DNA of 64,000 nt from the NCBI GenBank assembly GCA_016647705.1, contig CM028326.1, forward strand, positions 44,980,785-45,044,784. The letters run 5' to 3'. Origin of the DNA: Eucommia ulmoides. Taxonomy: Eukaryota; Streptophyta; Magnoliopsida; Garryales; Eucommiaceae. The notes under the pieces were generated by a model. It had not been told where the DNA came from. It saw nothing but the letters and a program-made list of their open reading frames with translations, and ran no database searches. Both the position numbers and the translations under genes were made by a program. The first letter of the stretch is position 1; each line of letters starts with the position of its first letter. This document shows, in pieces, positions 34,676-45,616 of this stretch.

Positions 34676-36208
34676 AAGTTTGGGGGTATTGATAGGTGTG
34701 AAAAACCTATATATTTCTAAATCGAATTTGTTAGTTTTCTAGCGTATTAGTTATATTTAATTGTGTTTTAGTGTAAAACAGGGAAATGACGTTAAAGGGC
34801 GATAAACAAGTGAAAACGGTGGAGAAACGGTGAACAAAATGTGCAAAAATAGGGTTTCGGAGAATGAAGACCACCGCCTAGGCGGAAAAGAGGCAGAATG
34901 TTGGAGTGCTGAAGGGCTGAACCACCGCCTAGGCAAGAAAACCACCGCCTAGGCAAGAAAACGACAGATTGTTATGCCAGCAGTCATCGCCTAGGCGAAA
35001 AAACCACCGCCTAGGCGAAGTTACCGACAGAAGCTTAACTGACTTAAAGCTACCGCCTAAGCAGTGAACCACAGCTTAGGCGGTGACACTCTGCACAAAA
35101 ATATCTATTTTCAGATATTTTGAAGATATTTCCAAACCTTACCTATTTAACCCCTTTTTCCCCCAGACCTTAAAAACATAAGAACCCTTAGACCAAAACT
35201 CTTAAACGTGAGAGGAGGCCCTAGTTGTTCTTGAGAGCTTATTCCACCTTAGTTAGGTTTAGATAATTTAGGAAGTAGATTAGATTAGTTTAGGAGGTGT
35301 TCTTGGCCAACCCTTGAAGAGCTAGAAGAGGAAGTTCATCAACGGAGAAAAGGAAGCTCGGGAGGATTGTTATTTGGTGAAAGTGGACTACTCCACTTTG
35401 AGATTTGGCTTTTCTTCCCTTGTTTCCATCTTTGTATTAAATGTTTGTTGTTGATAATGATGATCTCCTCTTAATTTAATATTGTATTGGCTAAGAACAT
35501 GTTAGTGTAAATTAGAGATTAGTTAGGGAAAAGTGTAGTTGTGTAAATACTTGTTTAGTTTAATATACGTTTCTTTAACGGTTGTTGCTTTTAAGTCCGA
35601 TTGTGTTTATCATTTGATGACGATCTTAGTATGCTTGTTATGGTATTAGGGTTGGATTTGAGAATCTAGGGTTTGACACTCGGGAGAGGTAACCCTGGAT
35701 TCGGACTAGGGTAAACACATCGTTACGACCTAACGACCCGGGAGGGCGTTAGTTAGTGTGCAATCGATGACGTTGGGTCAAGACTGACGCGGCCTAGAGT
35801 CGTTAAGACATTGAGAGGGACCTCTTCATCAACACAAAGTCGCGTATTCCCCCGTCTTACACTTGGAAGAGGTGGCGGAGGAATTTTCGAACCGAGATTG
35901 TCGGATACCTAAACTCCGTTGTTGTTAACTAAACGAAATCAAACATGTATTAAGTGAACAAAATCAATCCCTAATTAATGAACTTAGTTAGAATTAACCC
36001 ACTAATTGTAGTTTCGCTTAGTTTAATTTCAATTTATGTCTTCCGTCGTCAGGATAACATGAGACTACATCAATTGCGGTATTCAATTCAATTATTCACA
36101 CTTTTCTCTGTGGGAACGATATCCGATCTTCAAGATGCACTATATTAAAACTTAGATCTTGTATACTTGCGAGCATAAGTAGGCGTACACATTTCTGTGC
36201 ACCTACCA
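34676..36208 (+). repeat. A3 polypurine tract and right LTR
   Basis: AAGTTTGGGGGTAT at 34676-34689 is the polypurine tract. The LTR starts TGATAGGTGTGAAAAACC at 34690 and ends CACCTACCA at 36208. A TATA-like CTATTTAACCCC lies at about 35144. CCGCCTAGGCGG motifs cluster at 34870-35080. Confidence 0.88.
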
Positions 36209-37317
36209 ATACTCCAGTGCCTGCGAACCTAATAGTAACAAGGCCTAAATTAATATTTTATCTAAAATAGCCTAATCATGTAATGCAGGCCCTAAGTTCC
36301 GTAATTTCTCATTCCCCACATTTTATTTATAACAATTTTTATTCGGTAAATTTCATTCCGTTAATTACTGCATAAAATTTAATAATACGACGGTCCCAAA
36401 TTTATTATTCCGGTTACAAAATTTGGATGCGAGAAATTGATTTAATAAACTAAAATAAACTTAACGAAAAATGTTACCCGTTCCGAATCGTTCACGGGCG
36501 ACAAGATGGATTTTCAATTTTTGTTGGGGGTTATTTGTGTAATTTCTTTTTTTTCTCCTCTTCTTATTTTTCTGTTTTGTTTTCTGTTTTTATGCTTCAG
36601 CCCGATCGACCGACTTCCTTCACCGCCATTCACATCTCGACTATCAGAACACCCCAGACGCAACATCACAACTGGTCGATGACCGACTGTCGACCATGCA
36701 GAATGCGCACACACACAAACCACCGACAACACATACTCACAGCCGGCGATAACCCACCACCGACGATGATCTCTCTCTCTAACTCTCACTCACTGCGGAC
36801 TTTCCTCAACGATTCAGGGCATGGACATACTCACACCCGCGAAATCGACGACACCCACACCGAACGACCTTCGTCGGACCAACCTCACACCACCGCCACC
36901 AGCGGCACCGACAACACATGTACAAAACACACACCCACATTGTCTACACCAAACCAAAAACAGAGCACACTCATGCTTATGACGAACGATCGGAAAATCA
37001 CATTCGTAATAATTTAAACATACATGCATGCAAAAATATACACACTCACCGAATGAACACACCATTGACGATCCACTTCCACAATCGCTAATCCCGCATC
37101 CAACCAAACGGCGATGATCAATTCATCCTATGATCATCGGAGAATAGACGACGAACGGAGAGCAGAACACACTCAAACTACCACACACACAAGCACGCAA
37201 ATTCCCCCACCCATTGCCGGAAGAGACACACCCACCAAACTCCCCCTCCATTTCCTTTTCTCTCTCTAGAATTTCTCTAGAATGGGTTTTGAGATTTTGA
37301 TTATTTTCACTTGCATG

Positions 37318-37386
<69 letters not shown>

Positions 37387-37684
37387 GTTTAAAAATAATT
37401 CTTTAATTAATTACACTTTTCTCCCCAACTTCTTAAAGTCTCTTTTCTAGTTAAATTTTCATTTTTAACATTTTCTAAATTTATAATTTGATCCCTAATA
37501 GTTAATTTTTTTATAAATTGAATGGAAATTTGAATCCCAATTTTAAATTTAATATTTCTAAATTTCCAATTTGGCCCCTAATGTTTTAATTTAAATTTGA
37601 TTCACAAAAAATTTTATCCCAAATTTTCCCAATGCTTTAAACATTCAACTATTAATGACGTACATTCTAAATCGGGGTCTTACA
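36209..37684 (+). mobile_element. E4b: 3' half of an E4-family LTR
   Basis: The sequence aligns with the solo LTR at 47424-50573 from about 48715 onward. It shares 'taaattaatattttat', 'aatgcaggccctaagtt', a CA-rich tract, a long (TA)n run (here 37320-37381) and the terminal GGGGTCTTACA. The 5' half is missing at the A3 boundary. Open frames at 36514-37107 lie in the CA-rich tract and are low complexity. Confidence 0.82.
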
Positions 37685-37689
37685 TCAGC

Positions 37690-38900
37690 ATTCAAGGCTA
37701 TTTTCTCTCCGTACTACCAAGTCATGAAATTCCACACCAATTAAGGGATCGAAGAGGTCAGATGTGACTAGGATGGGTCACGAGCTTGTGTTCGAAAGGC
37801 GTTGGAACAAAAGAAATAACAACCAGTGGTAGGGCTTGGGCCCCAAGGGTCTGAGCTAGCAATTCCTGAGGTCGTGACCCTAGATGCTGAAAAAGTCTTG
37901 GTGTCGATTGACGAACCCAGGGATGAGGAGTCAGGCCCCTGTCTACATGAAGACTTGGTTGAAGTTTCGATTCACCCAACTCTTGAAGAAAGAACTATCA
38001 GAGTAAGAGCCAAGCTCACCCTAGGACAATGGACTGAGCTCATAAATTTGCTACAAGAGAACGTTGATGTATTCGCCTGGTCCCATGATAAGCTCTCGGG
38101 AATCGATCCAAAAGTGGCTATGCATAGGCTCCACGCAGGCCCACACCATCTTCTAGTTAGTTAGAAGATGAGGAAGTTTCATCTTGAACGTTCAAAAATC
38201 ATCGAGGAAAAAAATACAAAAATTGATCAAGTTTGGTGTTGTGAAGGAGGTGACATTCCCGAACTGGTTGTCCAATGTCGTGCTCGCCCCTAAGGTTTGA
38301 GGCAAGTGGAGACACTACGTCGACTTCTAGGACCACAACAAAGCCTACCCCAAAGACTTGTTTCCTCTACCGATGATTGATCTAATCATCGATGGCATGA
38401 CATATCATGAGCTCCTTAGCTTTCTGGACACTTATGCCCACTACAACCAGATCCCCATGTTCCCCCTGACAAGAACAAGGCGTCATTCATCACGGTCAGG
38501 GGAACTTATTGTTACAAGCTGATGCCTTTGGCCTGTGCAATATCGGAGCCACCTATCAGAGGTTAGTCAACAAAATATTTATGGAGAAGATCGTTTAAAC
38601 AATGGAAGTTTACATTTACGATATGCTAGTAAAGAGCTCAGAAGGTCCCGATCACCTGGCACACCTCCAAAAATGTTTTAACATGTTGATGACCTATCGG
38701 ATGAAGCGTAACCTCTCCAAGTGCGTCTTTGGTGTCTCTGCCGAGAAGTTCTTTGGATATGGTCTCTCAGAGCGGAATTGATGCCAACCTTGACTAGATC
38801 ACCACTATACTCGGCATGACCAGCAGGCTTGCAGCCCTGAACCGGTTCATCTCTAAGTCTTCATTAACGGTATTTTCCCTTCTTCAAGGTGCTCCGTGGG
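37690..38900 (+). pseudogene. Tat element pol: protease end, linker and reverse transcriptase, decayed
   Basis: SAFKAIFSPYYQVMKFHTN is followed by a stop and GIEEVRCD, typical of the end of a plant gypsy protease region. An open stretch at 37826-38164 ends with QENVDVFAWSHDKLSGIDPK, the usual lead-in to reverse transcriptase. The RT part (38165-38830) is recognisable in pieces over several frames. In the catalytic YxDD box the frame reads VYIYDMLVKS, so the first catalytic aspartate is lost. It is clearly non-functional. Confidence 0.82.
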
Positions 38901-38929
38901 AACAAAGACTTCACCTGGACAAGTGAGTG

Positions 38930-39385
38930 TGAAGCTTCATTTTGTGATCTGAAACACTACCTCTCCTCAGCTTTCCTACTCAACACCCCGAAGGAGGGAT
39001 AAGTTATTCCTGTATATTTTTGCTTCCTCAACCCCGAAAATCACAGCCTTGGTGAGAGAAGAAAATGGTGTTCAGAACCCAGTATATTACTCCAGCAGGG
39101 TCCTCCTAGATGTTGAGACCAGGTACTCGAAATTTGAAAAGTTGGCTTAGGCCCTGTTGATTGCCTCAAGGAAACTCTAACAATGTTTCCAGACTCACAC
39201 CATTGTGGTTCTGACCGACCAACCCCTGAAGCAAGTCCAACACTCTCTTGATGTCTTTAGAAGGCTAATGAAGTATAGCTTTGAGCTGGGACAGTTTCAT
39301 ATTGAATATCAGCCAAGAACGACTATCAAAGGCTAAGGCCTCGTCGATTTCATCGTAAAACTCACCTTCCCAGAAAAGTAAGATC
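38930..39385 (+). pseudogene. Tat element RNase H (first domain), decayed
   Basis: Pieces such as PVYYSSRVLLDVETRYSKFE, ASRKL, THTIVVLTDQPLKQVQ and FELGQFHIEYQPRTTIKG match the RNase H region that follows RT in plant gypsy elements. Several stops and frame changes interrupt it. Confidence 0.8.
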
Positions 39386-39449
39386 TATAAGAAAATCGTT
39401 AGGGGCCTCCACCCTCGGGAAACCCGAGGACTTCTTCCAACCCCTACGA

Positions 39450-39845
39450 CTTCGACCTAACAGCGTGGTCACTCTACACAAATGGATCATTCAATATGAC
39501 CAGCTGTAGGACAGGGATGATTCTGGTAGCCCTAGATAAAAAAGTTGTGGAATACGCTTTTCAACTCAGATTCTAGGCTACGAACAATGAAGCTAAATAC
39601 GAAGCGTTACTCACTGGTCTCCGCTTGGCAAGCAAATTCAAAGTTCAATATGTTCTACTCTTTTGTGACTCACAACTTGTGGTCAACTAGGTGAACGGAG
39701 ACTACATGACCAAGGACCTAAGCATGTCGGCATACTTGGAGAGGGTGAGGGCACTTATGGAAAATTTTGAAAAAATTCAAGTGTCCTAAATCTAGAAGGA
39801 AGAGAACAGGCACGTTGACGCATTGGTAAACCTTACCTCAGTAGT
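39450..39845 (+). pseudogene. Tat element second, archaeal-type RNase H, decayed
   Basis: The frame runs WSLYTNGSFNMTSCRTGMIL, then ATNNEAKYEALLTGLRLA, FCDSQLVVN and EENRHVDALVNLTS. This is the additional RNase H (aRNH) that distinguishes Tat-lineage elements. The first catalytic aspartate is replaced (YTNGS), while the NNEA glutamate and DSQ aspartate remain. At least three in-frame stops are present. Confidence 0.82.
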
Positions 39846-39944
39846 GGAGTGGGCTCTGAAGAAAAGCATCTCTATAGAATATCTTGACGCTCTAAGTATT
39901 GTAGCCTCGAATCCAGTGGCCACTATCTATAAACTTACTGATCA

Positions 39945-41207
39945 GCCAACTTGGATGGAACCAATAAAGCAATACCTGAGCAAAGTACCCTCCTAGGGGA
40001 CTGGATGGAGACCAAAAGAGTATGCTACTGGTCATCAAGGTACACTCTCATTGACGAAGTTTTATATCGAAGGTTATTCTCAAGCCTCTATTCCAGATGT
40101 ATCCGTCCAGAAGAAGCCAAATATGTCATAAGCGAGATTCGCGAAGGATTGTGCAGTAACTACTCATGGGGCAAGTCCTCGCCAGCAAGCTACTCTGCCA
40201 GGGATATTTCTAGCCCAAGATACATAAAGACGCCACAAAATTTGTTAAGAAATATGATAAGTGTCAAAGGTTTACCCCGTACCCTCACACTCCTCCAACT
40301 GTGTTAGTTCCAATGATTAGCCTGCGGCCTTTTTCCCAATGGGGCATTGACTTGCTCGGTCCATTCCCTCAAGAAACTAAACATAGGAAGTTCTTGGTCA
40401 TCGCCATTGATTATTTCACGAAGTAGGTTGAGGCTGAACCTCTGGACCGAATCACCAAGGAAAAAATCCAAGATTTTACATGGAAGAGCATAGTGTGTCA
40501 TTTCGAGGTCCCTAAGAGCGATTGTATCTGACATCGGCACCCAGTTCAACAAATCCCTCTTCATCACCTTCTGTGCAGAATTGGGGATTAGGACGAACTT
40601 CGCCTCCCCTGGCCACCCTCAATCAAATGCCCAAGTGGAGGTCACAAACAGAACTATCCTACATGGGTTGAAAACTAGACTTGATAAGTCAAAATGGTGG
40701 TGGGTGGAATATGTCTACGCTATCATTTGGGCTAACCACACCACTCTAAGAACCCCTATTGGAGAAATGTCTTTTGCAATGGCCTTCAGCTCCAAGGTCG
40801 TCATCCACGCAGAAATAAGCATACAGACTCTCAAAACTACTAGGACCTTTGATCAAACCAAACATGATCTAGCACTGCCGTTAAACCTTGATTTCCTCAA
40901 AGAACCCTAGGAACAAGCCTGAGTTTGACAAGTTCTCTACCAGCAAAGGGTAGCAAGATAATATGACCGACGAGTCCGCCCCCACTCCTTCGATATTAGA
41001 GACCTTGTTCTCAGAAAGGCCACTCTAACCACAAAGAAACAAGGCACTGGAAAGTTGGGCCCCACCGGGGAAGGGCCATACAAAGTTATCAGGATCACAC
41101 GTCCGGGGCACCTACGATCTTGAAATGGAGCAAAGTGTGCCACTTAGGCACCTGTGGAACGCTGACCATCTGAAACGCTACTTGTATAGAAAATATCCAC
41201 CTTTGTA
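39945..41207 (+). pseudogene. Tat element integrase and C-terminus, decayed
   Basis: The zinc-finger region is degraded (EIREGLCSNYSWG has lost a histidine). The core has its first aspartate in WGIDLLGPFP (about 40345), its second in VSDIGTQF (about 40530) and its glutamate in QVEVTNRTIL (about 40640). All three are present but in shifted frames. The C-terminus ends with WNADHLKRYL-like residues and a TAA at about 41205. The open frame 40581-40910 is the longest intact part; minus frames here are shadows. Confidence 0.85.
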
Positions 41208-41304
41208 AATAACTTCTAGGTTGTACAAAGTGTAGCGACTTTCGCTTTTCAAAATAAAGAAGGTGTTTTGTGCAATTTGCATTGTGCTCCCCCTATTTGA
41301 ACGA

Positions 41305-41510
41305 CATCTCGACCCTCAAAGTCATGGTTGATTCTTTATAATGGCATCCTGACCCTTAGAGTCATGGGTGATTCTCCATAACTGCATCCCAACGCTTAGA
41401 GTGACAGATAAGTCTCCACAAAAAGGGCATCTCGATGCTCAACGTCGCGATTGATTCTCCACAAGCCTCATCCCAACGCTCCACGTCGAGGGTGACAACC
41501 AGATCCTCTC
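41305..41510 (+). repeat. Five tandem repeats of about 41 bp after pol
   Basis: Units starting CATCTCGACCC or CATCCCAACGC begin at 41305, 41345, 41385, 41428 and 41469. They share 'cttagagtca.gggtgattctccata'. They lie between pol and the antisense ORF, where Tat elements often carry variable tandem repeats. Confidence 0.8.
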
Positions 41511-42154
41511 CGAGGATCAATAGTCTATACCCATGGAAAGGCTAAGGTCATCTATTAAGGGCAGAGCATTGATCAGGTCTGAGGACCTATAGCTAAGTAC
41601 CTCTTTCCACTAGTCAATTGTAAGTCCGACATTCTAAAGGGGAAGATGCTTCTATATGGACTAAATTGAGATAACCTGAAAAGGTTGAGGAATGAACCTA
41701 ACTACAGAGAACTCACTAATGACTGGTCATTGAGGACTAACCACGTGTTGCGCCCCTGCGAACCAAGATAACCAGGCACCCTGGGAAACTCTCCTCCTAA
41801 GTCTGTGGCATGATTACCTTATAGAACACGTGTCATATACTGGGGGGGCTAATGGTCCATTATCCTGCGCAGAAACGAGAAGTTTTTTTTTTTTTCAAAA
41901 AAACGTTTTGAAATTTTACAACTCTAGAAACAGTGTCAAACAGAAAATGACTTGGTGAAAAATACAGGAATAAGGGACAGACTCACAGAAGTACACAAAA
42001 AAAAATGACTTATATTTATATGTTCAAGAGATGTATAAGAGGGGTTTATCAACCCATTACAAAAAGAGCAGGTCATCTCCCCAGTACAAGTCCATAAAAA
42101 GAATAAGTAAGAAGCCTACAAAATCATAAGTACTAAAAAAAGACGGCCCAGAGC
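41511..42154. other. Tat element noncoding spacer
   Basis: No open frame of interest. A poly-T run lies near 41884-41895. Confidence 0.5.
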
Positions 42155-44560
42155 TTAGTCCTCTTCACCCTCAAAATGAGGGGTGTCCGGAAGATAAGAA
42201 GAAATGTAGAGCTTGCCTTCCTCGGGGACCCCCTCATCAGCGCTATCCCCTCGGCGTCTCTCTGCCCAGAAGTCAGGGTACAAGTGGTGGATGGCCTTTA
42301 TTGTGACCTTATTTGTAGCTTCCAGGAAGTCGTTAGCCATCTTCTCCCAAAGCTCTTCATAACTGGGACCCTTTTCCTATTGTTCCACTGCCTCTAATCT
42401 GCCATTTCTCCTTGGCCCAAGTAATGGTGGCTCGAGACTTATACTCCAGGTCTTTCACGCGCTGCTTATAAAGGGCTAACTCGACCTCAATGTTATCAAT
42501 ATTTGATTAGAGATTCAGTCGATCAATACAAAATCTGAGATTCTCTGTCCGAACAGTGGATAGATCGGGGCGAAGTCTAGCCTCTACTTCGTCACTCTTC
42601 TAGAGGGAGGCTCAGTGGGAATCCAACTCAGTAAGAAGTCCATCCTAAGAGAAAAGCTGGTCCGCCAGCCCGTGGTGTGTAGAAAGGCAGCCTGTGAGTA
42701 AAAGCAAGTTGGATAGATAAGAATAGGTTCGAGAAACTCAAAAAGATTTGCAAAGAATCCAAGTGCTAAGAAAGAGTAAACTACTCATCTACGTTAGGTC
42801 TCTATAGACATTGTCGGTAAGCCACTCAAGGGTGGTGCTCCCAATATTTTTCTTGTAAGCTGGAGGGGTTACCCGACCCAGGAACCCTAGTGCTAGCGCT
42901 GGGTTATCCAAAAGGCGAGTGTTGATCTCCACCTCAGTATTACAAACTCTGAAAAAATCAGGACAAGGATCTAGAGGGATAGGACCGGCTAGTGCTGAAT
43001 TAGAAGGACGTTTGATTTTATGTGTGCCTTGTGTAGTCGGCTTCCCAACAAGGTGTTTTCCCCTCTCTTGCGGATCCGCCAACATGGTATTCAACCCCTG
43101 TGTGCTGGGACCGAACTCTTTTGTCTTCACCTTAGAGTGAGTCAGAAGTTGGGAAGGTGTGACACCACTCTAAGAAGTCTGTCCCTGCTCAATAATGGAG
43201 CTTTTCATGGCCCCGACCTTACTCTTGGCACCCACCTTCCTCAACAAAGCAACGTCATCCATGCTTGTCAAGAAATCACAACATAGAATATCGAACCAAA
43301 GATATAAAAAATGGACGATCAGAGAAAACTCTTACTATTCTCAGGCCTTGGCGGAAGCTTAGCAGGGGGTAGAGACGAGGCTCGGTAGAAGTGAATGTCA
43401 TATAGAGTCAAACTCAGCAACTTGTTCATCTGGTTGAAGGGTGTCCTAATGATATTCTCTCTCAGCACAACAATTTCGGGGCGGAGCTTCTATGTCTTGT
43501 GCGACTTCTTACCTTGTTTCTCACTTTCTGCAAAGCGAGAGAGGAACCCAGTAAGTGAAAATGGCTAGAATATCGTTTTCAACCACCCCTAAGACTTCCT
43601 TACCAATTCATCCTCAGTGTCATTGAACAGGAATCGAGTGATCCTCTTTATCATGGCAGAACTCCCAGCCATTGCCACTGAGGTAAAATTACCTCAGTTC
43701 CTACTTTTGCATACGGGTATCTGTGTCAGTTAGGAATGCTGACCTGGAGGACACATAGTACCACCTAGCATTCGATGATAGGGACTTGGTGTAGAAAAGA
43801 GTGCATAAAAGTTCCATGCTCGACTCAATCCCCTTCACCGTGAAGATAATGTAAGCTGCTATCACTATCTTCATGCTGCTTGGAGCCAGCTATAATGGAC
43901 ACAGATCGAGCTCCTTGTAGACTGTTTGGACCAAATGATGAATGGGAAAACAGAGTCTGGTAGCTACCTGGTAAAGAAGCACCGTAATAAAGCCTGGAGG
44001 TGGCTGATGTGCCATTTAGTCAACACTAGTGATCCTCGCCACGACAGAACCCGGGAAGGTGAATAGGCTATGAGCTTTCATCAAATTCTTCTCAGTTATG
44101 TTAGACTAAAGATCCTAAACAAGACTCTAGATGGGAACAATAGAGTACAGAATCTCAAGTCCTAGACCATAGACGGGCGATGGTACTAAGAGAATTGCCC
44201 GAAGAAATTGAGTCTTTATTACCCGATCCTTCTCCTTCAGAACAGCTTTGAAAATAGGATACTGCGAAGAACCTTCTCTTTCATGCTCTCCAGGGTGACC
44301 GACCATGAACACCAGTTCATCCAGGGAAGGTCTTTCCCTGGGTAATGGTGTCCAAACAGCTGGAGAAGAAGATGGAGAGCTTGGAGCACCCTTGCTCCGT
44401 CCGGTATTCCCTAGAGTAGGGGAAGCTCGCTCTGACGTGCTAAAGCCTGAGCTCCTCCCTAAGTCGCTCCCAGAAGAAGAAGAATATTCTAAACTAGAAA
44501 TGCGAGAAACTATTTCAAAGTAAAAAAAAGTACCATGTAGAGAAATTTCTCAAAAAGAAT
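42155..44560 (-). pseudogene. Antisense ORF of the Tat element (gypsy-type transposon domain protein), decayed
   Basis: Reading the minus strand, segments include PPPGFITVLL, HHLVQTVYKELDLCPL, LAPSSMKIVIAAYIIF and YTKSLSSNARWYYVSSRSAF. These landmarks belong to the putative gypsy-type transposon domain (Transposase_28). Next come a Pro/Leu-rich part, a charged segment likely to be coiled-coil (42420-42710), and a terminal FLEATNKVTIKAIHHLYPDF-type tail before the stop near 42155. Stops and shifts split it into short frames. Tat elements typically carry such an antisense gene between pol and the 3' LTR; its role is unknown. Plus-strand frames here are shadows. Confidence 0.7.
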
Positions 44561-44992
44561 GCCCAGACAACTTGAATATGCTTAAGAGGGACAACTCAGT
44601 TCTCTACTTCTATATTAAAAAAAAAAAACTAGAAAGATGTGCTGGTGCAGCCAGGCGGCGCAACGCCCGTATGCATGCCAACAAGGGTTAGTTGAAGGCA
44701 TTGGCCTTCAGGCCGGAACCCTCTAGGTGCTGGCCAACTTGATGTTGGCCCATGAGGGCTAGCTGCGGACTGGCCCTAGTTGGGCCAGTAGGCATCTAGC
44801 AAGGGCCTAGTTGAGATGGGTTCACTCCTAGGGCCTATCGGCCAGTCGCCGTGAGTACCGAGTACTCTTCTAGGGGTGTACTTGCCTCGCCCCTATACCC
44901 GTCTGCGGCACACACCTCCGGGGATTTGCCTTTATTTTTTTGGTAGTGAAGGCTAGTTTAAGCTTGAGATTTATCCATGGTTCAAATAAGGG

Positions 44993-45358
44993 TTGCCCAG
45001 AAAATTGAAGAAACTTCGGGGTCACCCTACTGTGCTACTTGACCCCACATCCGGCCATATGGGGGCCTATTTCAAATTAGCCCTCCAGAAAAGGTTAATC
45101 GTAGGAAACGTGTTACCTAGAAATTCGAAAAAATTTCTGTGTCACCCTACCGTGCTACTAGACCACAGACCCCGGCTGTATGGGGGCTTATTTTAGATTC
45201 TCTCCCCAGAAAAAAGTTAATTGTTGAAAAAGTGCCGCCCAAAAAATCGAAGAAATTTTGGGGTTGCCTTACCATGCTACTTGACCCCAGAGCCCATCCG
45301 TATGGGAACCTATTCCAAATTAGCCCTCTAGAAAAAGTTAACGGTTTGAAAAGTGTCG
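44993..45358 (+). repeat. Three tandem repeats of about 120 bp
   Basis: Units begin at 44993, 45113 and 45235 and share 'aaattcgaagaaattt.ggggtcaccctac.gtgctacttgacccc' and 'tatgggggcctatttcaaatt'. The open frames 44993-45531 simply run through the repeats. Confidence 0.9.
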
Positions 45359-45597
45359 TAAAGAATTGTGCCGTTGACTGGGTCACCCAAAAAGACATAT
45401 GTCTGTCTCCCAGAAGCTCTAATAACAAGGAAGATGGTGCCGTGGGACCCAGGACTTGCCAACTAAGAAGAAAGACCTCTGGTCAGCAGAGAGCTCCAGA
45501 GAGCCGACCAGGGGTGCTTCTTGTGCTTTGAAGTCTCTGGGATGCCCGTTCCAGCTAGAAATTGATATTCTTGGTGGTCTCGCTTTTCTCGCCACAC

Positions 45598-45616
45598 AAG
45601 GCTAGGGGGCGATTGG
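45598..45616 (+). other. Polypurine tract region of the Tat element
   Basis: AAGGCTAGGGGGCGATTGG lies directly before the 3' LTR. The AGGGGG core is the likely plus-strand priming site. Confidence 0.6.

Larger units (their letters stand above)
30368..36208 (+). mobile_element. Athila-like element A3, left LTR truncated
   Basis: A relative of A1 in plus orientation. The left LTR 30368-31522 lacks about 350 bp of its start compared with the right LTR 34690-36208. The internal region is 31523-34689. The sequence joining gag to the left LTR lacks the TGATAGGTGTG start, so no left target duplication exists. A1's gag ORF is missing here: sequence like A1's leader passes directly, at about 32870-32960, into the part that follows gag in A1. 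It is a deletion derivative that cannot make its own proteins. Confidence 0.87.

Noticed and set aside
36514-37107. Overlapping frames of 91-160 codons on both strands
   Set aside because: They lie in the CA-rich tract of an E4-family LTR. The His/Thr-rich product is low complexity, and the same tract gives equivalent frames in E4 at 49139-49835.
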